Positions 1 through 9,376 of a DNA stretch of 36,194 bases are shown one piece after another. The notes beneath the pieces are model-generated. The model worked only from the letters and a program-made list of their open reading frames with translations. It searched no databases and was not told the DNA's origin. A program made the translations under genes and the position numbers. Position 1 is the first letter of the stretch; every line of letters begins with the position of its first letter. Source of the stretch: Proteus alimentorum (lineage in GTDB: Bacteria; Pseudomonadota; Gammaproteobacteria; Enterobacterales; Enterobacteriaceae); contig NZ_NBVR01000035.1 of assembly GCF_002607735.1 (NCBI RefSeq), positions 1 through 36,194 of the forward strand, given 5' to 3'.

Positions 1-176
1 AAACAATTTGGTGTATTTTGTTTTGTTTCTAACGATATTTAATTTCGTTTAGGACGGGCACTAATATACCAAAATTCAAAAACTCAATAAATGAGTCATT
101 CAATTAGGAATAATTCAATCCTAGTGAATTTATTATTTTTAATGTCTTCGTCCTTTATATTTTAGGAAACAAAAAG
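1..176 (+). promoter_or_regulatory. mrpA upstream region, edge of presumed invertible promoter element
   Basis: This is the leader of the first fimbrial operon. In Proteus mirabilis the mrp promoter lies on a roughly 250 bp segment bounded by short inverted repeats and flipped by the MrpI recombinase; that is established knowledge. Here only the mrpA-proximal side can be present. An imperfect inverted repeat is visible: AATTTGGTGTATTTT at 5-19 against TAATATACCAAAATT at 62-76, with a GC-rich patch (GGACGGGC, about 52-59) between. I infer that one recombination site lies here. The partner repeat and mrpI would be to the left, outside the window. The last 60 bases before mrpA, including the AGGAAA ribosome binding site at 164-169, match those before mrpA' closely. 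Confidence 0.5.
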
Positions 177-704
177 ATGAAATTAAATAAATTAGCGTTA
201 GTTCTTGGCTTAGGTTTAACTGTTGCTGCAGGTTCTGCATTTGCTGCTGATCAAGGTCACGGTACCGTTAAATTTGTTGGTTCAATTATTGATGCACCTT
301 GTTCTATTCATCCTGATTCAGAAAATCAAACTGTTCCATTAGGTCAAATTTCTACTGCTGCATTAAAAGATGGTGGTCGTAGTAATTCTCGTGATTTTAA
401 AATTACTTTAGAGAATTGCACAACAGAAACTTATAAAACTGTTCAAACAACCTTCACTGGTTCAGAAGATGCAGACATCTTAGCAGGTTCTTTAGGTATT
501 GAAGGTATCGCTAAAAATGCTGCTGTTGTTATCACCGATGCTGGTGGCAAACAAATCAAATTAGGTACACCAAGTGCTGCTCAAGCATTACGTGATGGTA
601 ATAACGATCTGAACTTTGCTGCTTACTTACAAGGTTCTTCAGCAGAAGCTGCCGTTCCTGGTGACTTCACTGCAATCGCAACTTTCGCACTGACTTATCA
701 GTAA
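177..704 (+). CDS. mrpA: MR/P fimbria major subunit (pilin)
   Basis: Structural subunit that forms the fimbrial rod on the cell surface. The protein has 175 residues. Residues 1-23 are a signal peptide ending AGSAFA, so the mature chain starts ADQGHG. Cys42 (DAPCSI) and Cys81 (ENCTTE) form the usual pilin disulfide, and the chain ends ATFALTYQ, the beta-strand motif with penultimate Tyr that the PapD-like chaperone grips. Residues 24-35 are the N-terminal extension used for donor-strand exchange. It is the first gene of mrpABCDEFGHJ and is separated from mrpB by a hairpin that should keep pilin mRNA in excess. Expression should depend on the upstream invertible promoter. The match to MrpA is strong; the nearest relative is mrpA' in this same window. 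Confidence 0.95.
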   Translation: MKLNKLALVLGLGLTVAAGSAFAADQGHGTVKFVGSIIDAPCSIHPDSENQTVPLGQISTAALKDGGRSNSRDFKITLENCTTETYKTVQTTFTGSEDADILAGSLGIEGIAKNAAVVITDAGGKQIKLGTPSAAQALRDGNNDLNFAAYLQGSSAEAAVPGDFTAIATFALTYQ

Positions 705-712
705 GAAAAAAT

Positions 713-745
713 AAGTTCTGTACAAGGATGTACAGAGCTTTATTT
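713..745 (+). terminator. Intraoperon hairpin (attenuator) between mrpA and mrpB
   Basis: A 12 bp stem (713-724 with 729-740, one G.U pair) closes a four-base AGGA loop and is followed by a short weak T-rich run (TATTTCTT). It begins 8 bases after the mrpA stop. Such hairpins behind major pilin genes usually act as partial terminators or as 3' mRNA stabilisers, so pilin exceeds usher and minor subunits. Which of the two applies is inference. The equivalent position in the second operon carries the same structure. Confidence 0.7.
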
Positions 746-787
746 CTTGTGTCTATTTTTAACGATTTTTTTCTTACGGAGAAAAAG

Positions 788-1348
788 ATGAATCGCAAGA
801 TGACACCACTATGGCTATGCCTTATTGCCAGCTTACTGATGACAACAGCAGTAGCGAGTGATGTAAAACAAGATAAAAACATGCATCAGCGATTTGGGGT
901 ACTTAATCTTTCAGGCTCGATCTTAGAACCATCTTGCACGATTGCAGCAGGAAGTGGTGAACAAGTTATTCCACTGACAACGGTTTCTATTCCAATGCTG
1001 GTGACTGAAGGGCAAGGACCTATTGAGTATTTTTCTATCAGATTAACGGAATGTACGCTAATTGAACAAAAAGGTCAGGAAGCGGACAACCCTCGTTTTA
1101 TTGCAACGTTTGAAGGTCCCTCTAGCGAGAATGGCAATTTTGCACTTTCAGGTGAAGCGAGAGGTGCGTCATTAGCGATAGCTGATCGTTATGGTAGGCG
1201 AGCCATTCCAGGTAAGCCATTACCCCCAGTGGGTATTGACTCCAAATCAATGGCGTTACTTTACCAAGCGCGAATAGTCAAAAATAACGAAATACCAAAA
1301 GCTGGAAATTACCGAACAACGCTGCGATTTAAGCTGGAATACTATTAA
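788..1348 (+). CDS. mrpB: Fimbrial minor subunit, putative terminator/anchor subunit
   Basis: Pilin-family protein of 186 residues, second in the operon. I place the start at 788, behind GGAG at 778-781, giving MNRKMTPLW and a signal peptide ending TTAVAS; a longer open frame from 728 would run through the hairpin and lacks a ribosome binding site. The pilin hallmarks are Cys in EPSCTI and in LTECTL, and the end LRFKLEYY fits chaperone binding. By position and family MrpB is regarded as the PapH-like subunit that stops growth and anchors the rod; that role is taken from the literature and cannot be proved from sequence. mrpC follows 21 bases after the stop, so they are translated from one message. 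Confidence 0.88.
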   Translation: MNRKMTPLWLCLIASLLMTTAVASDVKQDKNMHQRFGVLNLSGSILEPSCTIAAGSGEQVIPLTTVSIPMLVTEGQGPIEYFSIRLTECTLIEQKGQEADNPRFIATFEGPSSENGNFALSGEARGASLAIADRYGRRAIPGKPLPPVGIDSKSMALLYQARIVKNNEIPKAGNYRTTLRFKLEYY

Positions 1349-1369
1349 ATGGATCGGGTTGGATAACTT

Positions 1370-3985
1370 ATGGTTAGAACATTCAAAACCGTTGGTTTAG
1401 GGACGGAAAAAAAGAAAAAACAACATACTATTCGGCCTGTTGCTGTACTGATCTATTTCATTCTTACTGGCGCTTACAGTATTTCAAGTTCAGCTTTAGC
1501 AAATAGTGATATTGAATTTAATGCCGATATATTGGATCTAAAAGATAAGCAAAATATTGACTTATCAGATTTTTCTCGCGCTGGCTATATTATGCCCGGC
1601 CGATATGAGTTTGTTGTTCGCGTGAATAATAATGAACTCCCTGAACTTTATAACATTAGCTATGTTGTACCAGCCAATGATCCCAAAGGTAGTGAGGCTT
1701 GCTTACCGCCAGAATTGATCCACCAAATAGGACTCAAACCTGAATGGGTTGAAAAAGTGAAATATCAAGATAATGGAAGTTGTCTTGATATCTCTTCCAT
1801 CCCCGGAATGACTGTGAATGCAAGTTTGGGAAGTGGCAACCTTATTCTTACTATTCCTCAAGCGTATCTTGAATATTCAGCGCCAAACTGGGATCCACCT
1901 TCTCGTTGGGATCACGGTATCTCTGGCGTGCTTTTTGACTATAACGTCAATGCTAACGTGACTGATCCCGCTGAAGGGAAACAGCGCCAACAAGTTACAG
2001 GCTTAGGAACCGTGGGAGCAAACCTTGGTGTTTGGCGTTTCCGTGCCGATTGGCAAGCAAGTTATCAGCATACAACAGGTCTTCCTGATAGCACTGAAAA
2101 TAGTTGGAAATGGAACCAGCTTTATCTTTATAGAGCAATCACGCAGTTAGGGGCTCGCCTTGTGATGGGGGAGACTTACTCACGTTCTGACATTTTCGAT
2201 AACTTCCGTTTTACTGGGATTAACTTGTCTACGGATGACAATATGTTGCCACCTAACTTAAGGGGATATGCCCCTGAAGTAACCGGTGTGGCAAAAACAA
2301 ATGCGAAAGTGACGATTAGTCAGCAAGGTCGTGTGATCTATGAAACTCAGGTTGCTCCTGGGCCATTTCGTATTCAAGACATCAATGATGCTGTCAGTGG
2401 CAAATTAGATGTACGTATTGAAGAGCAAGATGGATCTGTTCAAGAATTTCAAATGGATACGGCAAGTATTCCTTATTTAACACGTCCCGGTCGAGTGCAA
2501 TATAAATTATCTGCGGGTAAGCCGTCAGATATGAACCGTAATACGGAAGGCCCTATTTTTGGTATGGGTGAATTCTCATGGGGGATCAGTAACGGTTGGT
2601 CACTTTATGGTGGTTCATTAGTATCGGGCGATTATAACTCGGTTTCTGCGGGTATTGGTCGTGACCTAATGGCATTGGGGGCTATCTCTTTTGATGCGAC
2701 CCATTCTTGGGCAAAAATTCCAAATGATGACAAGCGTTATCATGGCGGCTCCTATCGCGTCAGTTACTCAAAACGTTTTGAACAAATAAATAGCCAAGTG
2801 ACATTCGCAGGCTATCGATTCTCTGAACGTGACTTTATGAGTATGAACCAATATTTAGATCGCCGTTATCGTGGTGGTGAAGAAGACAACAATAAAGAGC
2901 TTTATACCATTATGTTTAGTAAGCAGTTCCCTGAATGGGGGTTGAGTGCTTACTTAAACTATAGTCATCAGACTTATTGGAATAAGCCTAATAACGATAA
3001 CTATAACTTGTCATTAGCCAAAACGATGGATATTGGTCGCTTTAAAAATATCAACCTCAGTCTGTCGGCGTTTCGCAATAAATTTAATGGCACCAATGAT
3101 AATGGCGTTTATATGAATGTCAGTATGCCTTGGAGTGATCGCGCAACCATTAGCTACAACACTGTGATTAATAAACACGGTAATTCACATAATGTCAGCT
3201 ATTACGATCGTATTGATGACAATAGTAGCTACCGTGTTGGCGCGGGTTTAAGCAGTAACGGTAAACCATCCGCAGATGCCTATCTCATGCATTACGCTGA
3301 TGCTGCATTGGTTACTGCTAGTGCGAGCCATATTAATGGTGAATACACTTCAGCCACATTATCACTACAAGGTGGGGCAACATTAACACCAAAAGGTGGT
3401 GCATTACATCGTACAAGCCGTACGGGGAGTACTCGTTTACTTGTTGATACAGATGGCATTTCAGATGTACCAGTGAAAAGTATCGGCGCTATTACGCGTA
3501 CCAATGCTTTTGGTAAAGCTGTACTACCTGATATCAATGATTATTACCGCAGTAGTGCCAGCATCGACCTTGATCAGATGCCAGATAACGCTGAAGCATT
3601 ACGCTCAATTCAACAACTAACCCTAACAGAAGGTGCAATAGGCTACCGCCACTTTGATGTGGTATCGGGACAAAAAGCCATGGCTGTTATTCGATTACAA
3701 GACGGAACTTATCCACCGTTTGGTGCCAGTGTCACAACCGAGAAGGGGCGAGAGCTCGGTATTGTCAATGATGGTGGGAATGTCTATCTGACAGGGATTA
3801 ACAGTGATGATGTATTGAGTGTTCGTTGGAATGGCCAAGAGCAGTGCAAAGTCCGTATTCCAACATTAGTTGAAGGATTATTTATGTCTTCATTATTACT
3901 GACTTGTAGTGATGGTGAAGCAACACTTTCAACAATCAATCAAAGAGCAGAGCCCTTACCTAAACCTCAACTGATCACGCAATAA
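1370..3985 (+). CDS. mrpC: Outer-membrane fimbrial usher
   Basis: 871-residue usher of the FimD/PapC family that receives chaperone-subunit complexes and forms the pore through which the fimbria grows. A long basic start (residues 1-25, rich in Lys) precedes a hydrophobic signal sequence ending about SSALA, then IEFNADILDLKDKQNIDLSDFSR-type N-terminal domain that reads the chaperone. The central barrel contains the family patterns RGYAPEVTGVAKTNAKVTI (start of the plug) and GPFRIQDI. The C-terminal domain carries the Cys pair in QCKV and LLTC. Full length for the family. Start chosen at the ATG at 1370, with GGA 7 bases upstream. It is closely similar to mrpC' throughout. Confidence 0.95.
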   Translation: MVRTFKTVGLGTEKKKKQHTIRPVAVLIYFILTGAYSISSSALANSDIEFNADILDLKDKQNIDLSDFSRAGYIMPGRYEFVVRVNNNELPELYNISYVVPANDPKGSEACLPPELIHQIGLKPEWVEKVKYQDNGSCLDISSIPGMTVNASLGSGNLILTIPQAYLEYSAPNWDPPSRWDHGISGVLFDYNVNANVTDPAEGKQRQQVTGLGTVGANLGVWRFRADWQASYQHTTGLPDSTENSWKWNQLYLYRAITQLGARLVMGETYSRSDIFDNFRFTGINLSTDDNMLPPNLRGYAPEVTGVAKTNAKVTISQQGRVIYETQVAPGPFRIQDINDAVSGKLDVRIEEQDGSVQEFQMDTASIPYLTRPGRVQYKLSAGKPSDMNRNTEGPIFGMGEFSWGISNGWSLYGGSLVSGDYNSVSAGIGRDLMALGAISFDATHSWAKIPNDDKRYHGGSYRVSYSKRFEQINSQVTFAGYRFSERDFMSMNQYLDRRYRGGEEDNNKELYTIMFSKQFPEWGLSAYLNYSHQTYWNKPNNDNYNLSLAKTMDIGRFKNINLSLSAFRNKFNGTNDNGVYMNVSMPWSDRATISYNTVINKHGNSHNVSYYDRIDDNSSYRVGAGLSSNGKPSADAYLMHYADAALVTASASHINGEYTSATLSLQGGATLTPKGGALHRTSRTGSTRLLVDTDGISDVPVKSIGAITRTNAFGKAVLPDINDYYRSSASIDLDQMPDNAEALRSIQQLTLTEGAIGYRHFDVVSGQKAMAVIRLQDGTYPPFGASVTTEKGRELGIVNDGGNVYLTGINSDDVLSVRWNGQEQCKVRIPTLVEGLFMSSLLLTCSDGEATLSTINQRAEPLPKPQLITQ

Positions 3986-4040
3986 GGTTAGGAAAAAAGG
4001 GAAAGATAAAAATAATTTCAGACAAAAAGAGTAATTTAAA

Positions 4041-4799
4041 ATGATGTTATCAAAGCGCTTATTCATTGTAACAACCACTTTATTGACTGGAATGGTCTTA
4101 ACTAGTCAAGCCCTTGCTGCGATTGCTTTAGATAGAACGCGTGTCATTTTTAATGGTGCAGATAAGTCTATTAGCTTAAATGTCAGTAATCAGAATAAAG
4201 AGTTGCCTTATTTGGCTCAGGGCTGGATGGAAAATGAAAATGGAGAACGTATTGACAGCCCATTATTAGTTTTACCGCCTATTCAGCGTATTGAGCCGGG
4301 CGATAAAAGCCAAGTAAAAGTGCAGTCATTACCTGATATTGCAAAATTACCACAAGATAGAGAAAGCGTTTTCTATTTTAACTTGCGTGAAATTCCACCA
4401 CGTAGCGATAAACCTAATGTACTGCAAATTGCACTACAAACACGAATTAAGTTGTTTTATCGCCCAGCATCGATTTACGCCACACAAACGGATCTCACCC
4501 ATCCTTGGCAGGAAAAAATCACCTTAATAAAGAAAGGTGATCGCTATGAAGTGAATAACCCAACACCTTATTACGTGACATTAGTGGATGGTTTAACAGG
4601 ATTGAAAGGAAAAAGCCTAGATGGTTTTGAACCAATCATGATTGCCCCTAAAAGCACAGGAACGATAAATCTGCATACTTCTGCGTTTGGCACATCACCT
4701 GTACTCAGTTACATCAATGATTACGGTGGACGACCACAGATGAAATTCACCTGTAATGGCAATGAATGCAAAGTTACAGAAACATCAGCAGGAAACTAA
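4041..4799 (+). CDS. mrpD: Periplasmic fimbrial chaperone
   Basis: 252-residue PapD-family chaperone that folds pilins in the periplasm and delivers them to the MrpC usher by donor-strand complementation. The signal peptide ends TSQALA and the mature protein opens IALDRTRVIFN, containing the conserved Arg of the first strand. The family signature appears as FYFNLREIPPRSDKPNVLQ followed by IALQTRIKLFYRP, the latter carrying the Lys that anchors the pilin carboxylate. The tail contains Cys in TCNGNECK, a disulfide seen in several PapD homologues. It begins 55 bases after mrpC and is followed after 13 bases by mrpE. Two ATGs are adjacent at 4041 and 4044; either gives the same mature protein. 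Confidence 0.95.
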   Translation: MMLSKRLFIVTTTLLTGMVLTSQALAAIALDRTRVIFNGADKSISLNVSNQNKELPYLAQGWMENENGERIDSPLLVLPPIQRIEPGDKSQVKVQSLPDIAKLPQDRESVFYFNLREIPPRSDKPNVLQIALQTRIKLFYRPASIYATQTDLTHPWQEKITLIKKGDRYEVNNPTPYYVTLVDGLTGLKGKSLDGFEPIMIAPKSTGTINLHTSAFGTSPVLSYINDYGGRPQMKFTCNGNECKVTETSAGN

Positions 4800-4812
4800 A
4801 TAGGTCTATTTT

Positions 4813-5358
4813 ATGAAGATGGAACAGCGGTTTAGCCCAAGCAAAGCAGTGTTGATTCTTATTTTGGCAACGTTTACTGGAGGCCTAAGTTTTACTGCTG
4901 TTGCGAATTTACCCGCTAGAGCGGTGAAAGATGTTATTCCAGGAATTGTTTATATCAATATCTCAGGGAATGTCATTGCGCCACCGCCTTGCTTAATTAA
5001 TGACGGCAAAATGATCGAAGTTAATTTTGGTGAGGTGATGAGTACTCGTATTGATGGTGTTCGTTATAAAGAGCCTGTCCACTACACCGCGACTTGCCAA
5101 AAAATGCCAACCAATGCCATGAAAGTTTATGTTACGGGTAGCGCAACAGGGTTCGATTCAAATGCGCTACAAACAAATATTACGGGATTAGGGGTGCGTA
5201 TTCTGTATCAAGGAAGCTTATTAGATTTAGGTAAGGCGGTGAATTTTACTTATCCCAACTTACCTGAATTAGAAGCTATTCCTGTTCGTGATCAGAATGA
5301 AACCTTAGTGGGTGGTGATTTTGTCGCAAGTGGCACACTGCATGTGGATTATCAGTAA
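4813..5358 (+). CDS. mrpE: Minor fimbrial subunit
   Basis: 181-residue minor pilin exported by a signal peptide ending about TAVANL. The core has the pattern GNVIAPPPCLIN, EVNFGEVMSTRIDG and ATCQKMP, giving the two disulfide cysteines, and the chain ends TLHVDYQ for chaperone binding. It resembles MrpF in the APPPC/FG segments, as expected for tip fibrillum or adaptor subunits of the PapE/PapF kind. It lies 13 bases after mrpD and 11 bases before mrpF in the same transcription unit. The exact position of MrpE in the fibre is not shown by sequence. Confidence 0.88.
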   Translation: MKMEQRFSPSKAVLILILATFTGGLSFTAVANLPARAVKDVIPGIVYINISGNVIAPPPCLINDGKMIEVNFGEVMSTRIDGVRYKEPVHYTATCQKMPTNAMKVYVTGSATGFDSNALQTNITGLGVRILYQGSLLDLGKAVNFTYPNLPELEAIPVRDQNETLVGGDFVASGTLHVDYQ

Positions 5359-5369
5359 GAGGTCAGAAG

Positions 5370-5855
5370 ATGAATAAATTAAAGTACCTATGTCTGATCG
5401 CATTACTGAATTCTTATTCTGTTATGAGTGCAGACGCACCTAATATGAAATTATTTGGCACTTTATTAGTACCACCTCCTTGTGTCATTAGTAACAACGA
5501 ACTGATTGATGTCTATTTTGGACACAACGTAGGTATTCATAAAGTAGATGGCATTAACTATACCGAATCGGTGAATTATCGATTGGTCTGTGATCCAAAT
5601 TTAAAAGGTTGGGATTTAGGGCTTTCTATTATTGGCCCTAAAACACAGTTTGATGAAGCGGCGCTACAAACCAATATTCCAGATTTAGGCATTCATCTTA
5701 CGCAAGATGGTAAGCCTTTTAAATTAAACGAGCGTATTGCGATATCACCCGATAGTCCTCCTGTGATCCAAGCGGTGCCCGTTAAAAGACCAGGTAGTAC
5801 TTTGCCTGAAGGTGCATTTGAAGTATCGGCAACATTGCTTGCTGAATACCAATAG
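5370..5855 (+). CDS. mrpF: Minor fimbrial subunit, probable tip adaptor/initiator
   Basis: 161-residue minor pilin. The signal peptide ends NSYSVMSA; the mature domain begins DAPNMKLFGTLL. Key patterns are VPPPCVIS with the first Cys, VYFGHNVGIHKVDG, and RLVCDPN with the second Cys, ending ATLLAEYQ. The family relation is to PapF/PapE-like subunits that join the adhesin to the fibre, which agrees with its place just before mrpG and mrpH. Translation is probably coupled: the stop is followed 10 bases later by the mrpG start, and GAGG precedes the ATG at 5370. Confidence 0.87.
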   Translation: MNKLKYLCLIALLNSYSVMSADAPNMKLFGTLLVPPPCVISNNELIDVYFGHNVGIHKVDGINYTESVNYRLVCDPNLKGWDLGLSIIGPKTQFDEAALQTNIPDLGIHLTQDGKPFKLNERIAISPDSPPVIQAVPVKRPGSTLPEGAFEVSATLLAEYQ

Positions 5856-5865
5856 GAGCGTATTG

Positions 5866-6414
5866 ATGAATATAAAAAGGTTATCGATCCCGTTCGTATT
5901 GGGGCTTGCCACATTTACGGGATTAATATCAACCGCTTTCTCAGCGCCAGACAATATGCGTTTTCACGGCATATTAGTTGACGAGCCTTGTACCATAAAG
6001 CCTGGTGACGAAACCGTTGAATTAGATTTTGGCAATATACCAGACAAGAACCTTTATGCGTATCAAAGAACACCAAGCAAGTTGTTTCAAATACGCTTGT
6101 CTGAATGTGATTTAACGATTGGTAAAAGCGTCAAGATCACTTTCAAAGGGGATGAAAATCAAGCCATGGCAGGACAAGGTTTTTTAGCGATTAGCCCAAG
6201 TAGTCAAGCGGCGGGTATTGCTGTTGGACTGGAATCTGAAAATGGAAATGCGCTACCTGTTAATAAAGAAACAGACAAACTCTCGTTAAATGCGGATGAC
6301 ACGATTTTAAATTTTTATGCCTTTATTCAAGGGGAGCCAGATGCGATTGCTAACCAATCCATTAAACGAGGCCCATTTAGTGCAATCGCCACATTCCATT
6401 TGAATTATGACTAA
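5866..6414 (+). CDS. mrpG: Minor fimbrial subunit (PapK-like)
   Basis: 182-residue minor pilin. I choose the ATG at 5866, preceded by TAGGAG, giving MNIKRLSIPF and a signal peptide ending STAFSA; the longer frame from 5812 overlaps mrpF and has no signal peptide. The pilin core shows DEPCTIKPGDETVELDFG, LSECDLTIG with the second Cys, and the end ATFHLNYD. The spacing and motifs match the adaptor subunits that sit under the tip adhesin. mrpH starts 21 bases downstream. Confidence 0.88.
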   Translation: MNIKRLSIPFVLGLATFTGLISTAFSAPDNMRFHGILVDEPCTIKPGDETVELDFGNIPDKNLYAYQRTPSKLFQIRLSECDLTIGKSVKITFKGDENQAMAGQGFLAISPSSQAAGIAVGLESENGNALPVNKETDKLSLNADDTILNFYAFIQGEPDAIANQSIKRGPFSAIATFHLNYD

Positions 6415-6435
6415 TTATTAGAGTTGAGGTTTTAT

Positions 6436-7263
6436 ATGTCCATATTAAAGCGATTTCCAGCTTTATGTATTGCAATAGGTTTGTTGTTTTCGGCACCCGC
6501 AATGGCATCTATCTTTTCTTATATTACTGAATCGACAGGAACACCCTCAAATGCAACCTATACCTATGTTATTCAGCGTTGGGATCCTGAAACGTCGGGA
6601 ACATTAAATCCTTGTTATGGATGGTCTATTTGCTATGCAACGATTAACCATAAACATGAACTGGATGGCACTGGAGGGACAGCTCAGCAAGTTATCACAA
6701 GAATTGAGAAGTTGCGTACTTTAGCTGAAGTTCGAGAAGAGGTGCTAAGAAATATCTCCTTACCACTGGAAGGAAAAACCAATCACGTAGGGCCTGCTTT
6801 AAATTCTAATCAGGAATGTGTGGGATTATTTTATCAACCAAATTCAAGCGGATTATCACCGAGAGGACGTTTATTACCGGGATCATTATGTGGTATTGCA
6901 CCGCCACCTGTTGGTGCCTGCAAAATAACAGAAGGTGCTGTAAACCTTAATTATGGCGATATAGATGAATATAGTTTAGAGGGTGCTCAGCGTTATCAGA
7001 ATATCAATGTTACTTGTAATTTAGCGATGAAAGTCATGGTTATTGCATCAGGTTCAGATAATGGGAGAGTGCCTTTACGTTCAGACAACAGTTTATATGC
7101 TGATTTATTTCTTGATGATTATCCTGGTGAGACCGGTAGCATAATTAATGTTCCAGCTGGCGGTTCTGTGCCTGTAAAAGTAAGTTCTACTTTACATACC
7201 AATGGTCGTGTTGCTCCGGGCTATTTCTCTGGTTCAGGTTCAATTATTTTAACGATGCCTTAA
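6436..7263 (+). CDS. mrpH: Zinc-binding tip adhesin
   Basis: 275-residue two-domain adhesin placed at the fimbrial tip. The start at 6436 gives MSILKRFP and a signal peptide ending PAMA; the open frame upstream to a TTG at 6424 is less likely. Residues 25-160 form the receptor-binding domain with Cys60 and Cys66. His72, His74 (INHKH) and His117 (KTNHVG) are in place: these are the zinc ligands reported for MrpH and needed for biofilm and haemagglutination. Residues 167-275, from ACKITEG with a second Cys pair, form the pilin domain that joins MrpG. The end GSIILTMP is the chaperone-recognition strand. The protein has the length known for MrpH. Confidence 0.93.
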   Translation: MSILKRFPALCIAIGLLFSAPAMASIFSYITESTGTPSNATYTYVIQRWDPETSGTLNPCYGWSICYATINHKHELDGTGGTAQQVITRIEKLRTLAEVREEVLRNISLPLEGKTNHVGPALNSNQECVGLFYQPNSSGLSPRGRLLPGSLCGIAPPPVGACKITEGAVNLNYGDIDEYSLEGAQRYQNINVTCNLAMKVMVIASGSDNGRVPLRSDNSLYADLFLDDYPGETGSIINVPAGGSVPVKVSSTLHTNGRVAPGYFSGSGSIILTMP

Positions 7264-7284
7264 TCGTGATAATGGGGGAATATT

Positions 7285-7605
7285 ATGATGAATTGCGATT
7301 TTACAGATATTGATGTTAATGCGTTGGTTGGAAAAAGAATTCAGAAAAAGCGTAAAGAATTAGGTTATACCGGTATGCAAATTGCTGAAAAAATTGGTGT
7401 TAGCCAACAGCAATTCTCTCGATATGAGCGCGGGTTGAATAAAATAGATTTAAGTTACCTCGTTTTGTTGGCTAATTATTTGAATACACCTATTTATTGG
7501 TTTTTTGAGGACTGTTTTGCCACAAAATCTTCATCTGAAAATCAGCGTATTGATAAACGAAGTAGCACTATTGCTGAAGCGATGCCGGATGTTTTTTTGT
7601 ACTAA
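7285..7605 (+). CDS. mrpJ: XRE-family regulator, represses motility when fimbriae are expressed
   Basis: 106-residue DNA-binding protein. An XRE/HTH_3 domain spans about residues 14-72, with the recognition part in VSQQQFSRYERGLNKI. The family knowledge is that MrpJ, made from the last gene of the mrp operon, represses the flagellar master operon flhDC and affects fimbrial expression, so cells switch between swimming and adhering. The ribosome binding site GGGGGA (7273-7278) lies just ahead of the start. It is the final gene before a strong terminator. The variable tail (after about residue 78) differs from the MrpJ' tail. Confidence 0.92.
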   Translation: MMNCDFTDIDVNALVGKRIQKKRKELGYTGMQIAEKIGVSQQQFSRYERGLNKIDLSYLVLLANYLNTPIYWFFEDCFATKSSSENQRIDKRSSTIAEAMPDVFLY

Positions 7606-7682
7606 TGCATACCGCTGAAGGATACCCAAACTTGGTGTTTTAGAGCGTATGTTTTTTCTTTGATTGATTACCATATTGGTAA

Positions 7683-7708
7683 GGCAGGGGAAACCCTGCC
7701 CTTTTTTT
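7683..7708 (+). terminator. Rho-independent terminator of the mrp operon
   Basis: GGCAGGG (7683-7689) pairs with CCCTGCC (7694-7700) around a GAAA tetraloop and is followed by C and seven T. This is a textbook intrinsic terminator 78 bases after mrpJ, and it should stop readthrough from the first operon into the spacer and the second operon. Confidence 0.9.
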
Positions 7709-9117
7709 ATGCTAAAAAAGACTAAGTACTGTTAGTCAAACTTGAGTTATTGATCGTGTAATCAGAAAAAAAGGAAGATATAGATAATCAATTTTTACTC
7801 TTTTATACACGTTTTATAAAAGGTAAAAATGGGGCATAAATGTAAATTAGTCATTTTATGATGATAATAATTATTTAAAACAGGTGTTTTTCTTGAAATG
7901 TGTGATCGGAATACTCTTAAAGCGAGTTTTTTACAAATATCGATTTCTATTAGGTTAAACCTGTTTTTTTTTATTACATCGTGAAAAAGATAAATAAAGC
8001 TAACTTAATTTATTAAATAAAGATGCTCTAATAATGATCTTCTTATTAAGATGTGGTTAGTTGAATAATTAAATAATTCTAATGAAACTTTCTATTTTTA
8101 TTTAAAATATTAACTTATTATCATTTAGTCGATAAAAGATTATTTCTAATATATAGCTTAAAACTTACTTCTTTAGATTAATTAACTATTCGAAAATAAG
8201 TTAAATCTATTCAGATAATATAAAACTATTCCTAATTTATCGCAAAGATAAAAAAATTCCAATATTCTTATTGAAAAATATTTGATAATTAAAAAACAAG
8301 TAATAATGACTAATATATATACACATGATACAAGTAATGTTAAATCATTATGTATATAATGTAAATTAAATGTATTTTACTATGTTTTTATTTGGATAAA
8401 AATATGTGGATTCTCTGGGAAGGTAATAATATGAATAAGCTAATAATGAAATTAGTAGCAATACGTAAAATAGTCAATAATCAAATAAATAAATAATTTA
8501 AATATTTGAAGTAGCTCTTAATAAATACATTAAAAATTTTACCCAAAAACGCGTAATTATTCTCAATCAAATGATTAGGTTTTTGTTTTTTTTTGAAGGG
8601 AAAACGGGCTTTACACGAATTTCTTTTTTGAATTATCAGTTAGTTAACATGTAGGAGTGTTCTTAATCAAAAAATGCAAGTTGTACAAAAAACTCGCTTT
8701 TTGACCTTAATTTCCTAGGTGTAAATACTTATCTTTAAGTGTTAAATTATTATCAAAATACTCTATTCTTGATTAGTTTATTTATATAATTAATTTTAAA
8801 TCAATTGCTTATGATGTTTTTCCTCTTTTTATGTTGTTTATTATAAACATGAGTAATTATAAAAATTGTAACTTTTAATTTATTTATTAAATACAAAGAG
8901 TTATGTTTATTTGATGTTTTGTTTTTAATATTTGATTCAATTTAAGATTATCATTAAAAGATCTATTTTGTGTGGTTTATGCATGGGTGTCAATAATGAT
9001 AATAAATAAATTAACAAATCAATTTTTTTGATCTTTTTGAAAAACAATGTGTTAGGTTTGATTTGTTTCATTATGTAAAAATTTAGTTATATTAAGTTAA
9101 AATAAATAAATAAGAAA

Positions 9118-9270
9118 ATGTTATTTAATTGGCTGTTATTCCTATTCATAAAAAGACATTCAGATCTTTTCACTTTAAATTTTGAAATGGCAGAATTTAA
9201 ATCTCACATATCTCTTTTTGAGAGTATTGATTTGGTTTTAAAGTCCGTTTCAGGTGTTTTCGGAAAGTAA
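9118..9270 (+). CDS. Possible small hypothetical protein
   Basis: A 50-codon open frame starting ATG TTA TTT AAT TGG and ending GTT TTC GGA AAG TAA. Residues 1-11 are hydrophobic and the rest is mixed (an internal Met at residue 24 begins MAEFKSHISLF). No good ribosome binding site precedes the first ATG. It stands out because the surrounding spacer is full of stops and poorer in GC. I do not recognise a family; it could be a small protein, a remnant of a longer gene, or chance. Confidence 0.2.
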   Translation: MLFNWLLFLFIKRHSDLFTLNFEMAEFKSHISLFESIDLVLKSVSGVFGK

Positions 9271-9347
9271 TATTTTGTGTGAAAATGTAAAAAATACACC
9301 TAATATCAGTAAATTAATAAAAATAGATTTAATGATATTTGGGTGGT

Positions 9348-9376
9348 TTGACTTAAATAAAAGCAGAGAGAATAAT
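9348..9376 (+). promoter_or_regulatory. Candidate sigma70 promoter of the mrp' operon
   Basis: TTGACT (9348-9353, five of six to the -35 consensus) and AATAAT (9371-9376, five of six to the -10 consensus) are separated by 17 bases. It lies about 170 bases before the mrpA' start, so the leader would be long. No flanking inverted repeats are visible. If this is the main promoter, mrp' is not phase-variable by inversion. Confidence 0.45.
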
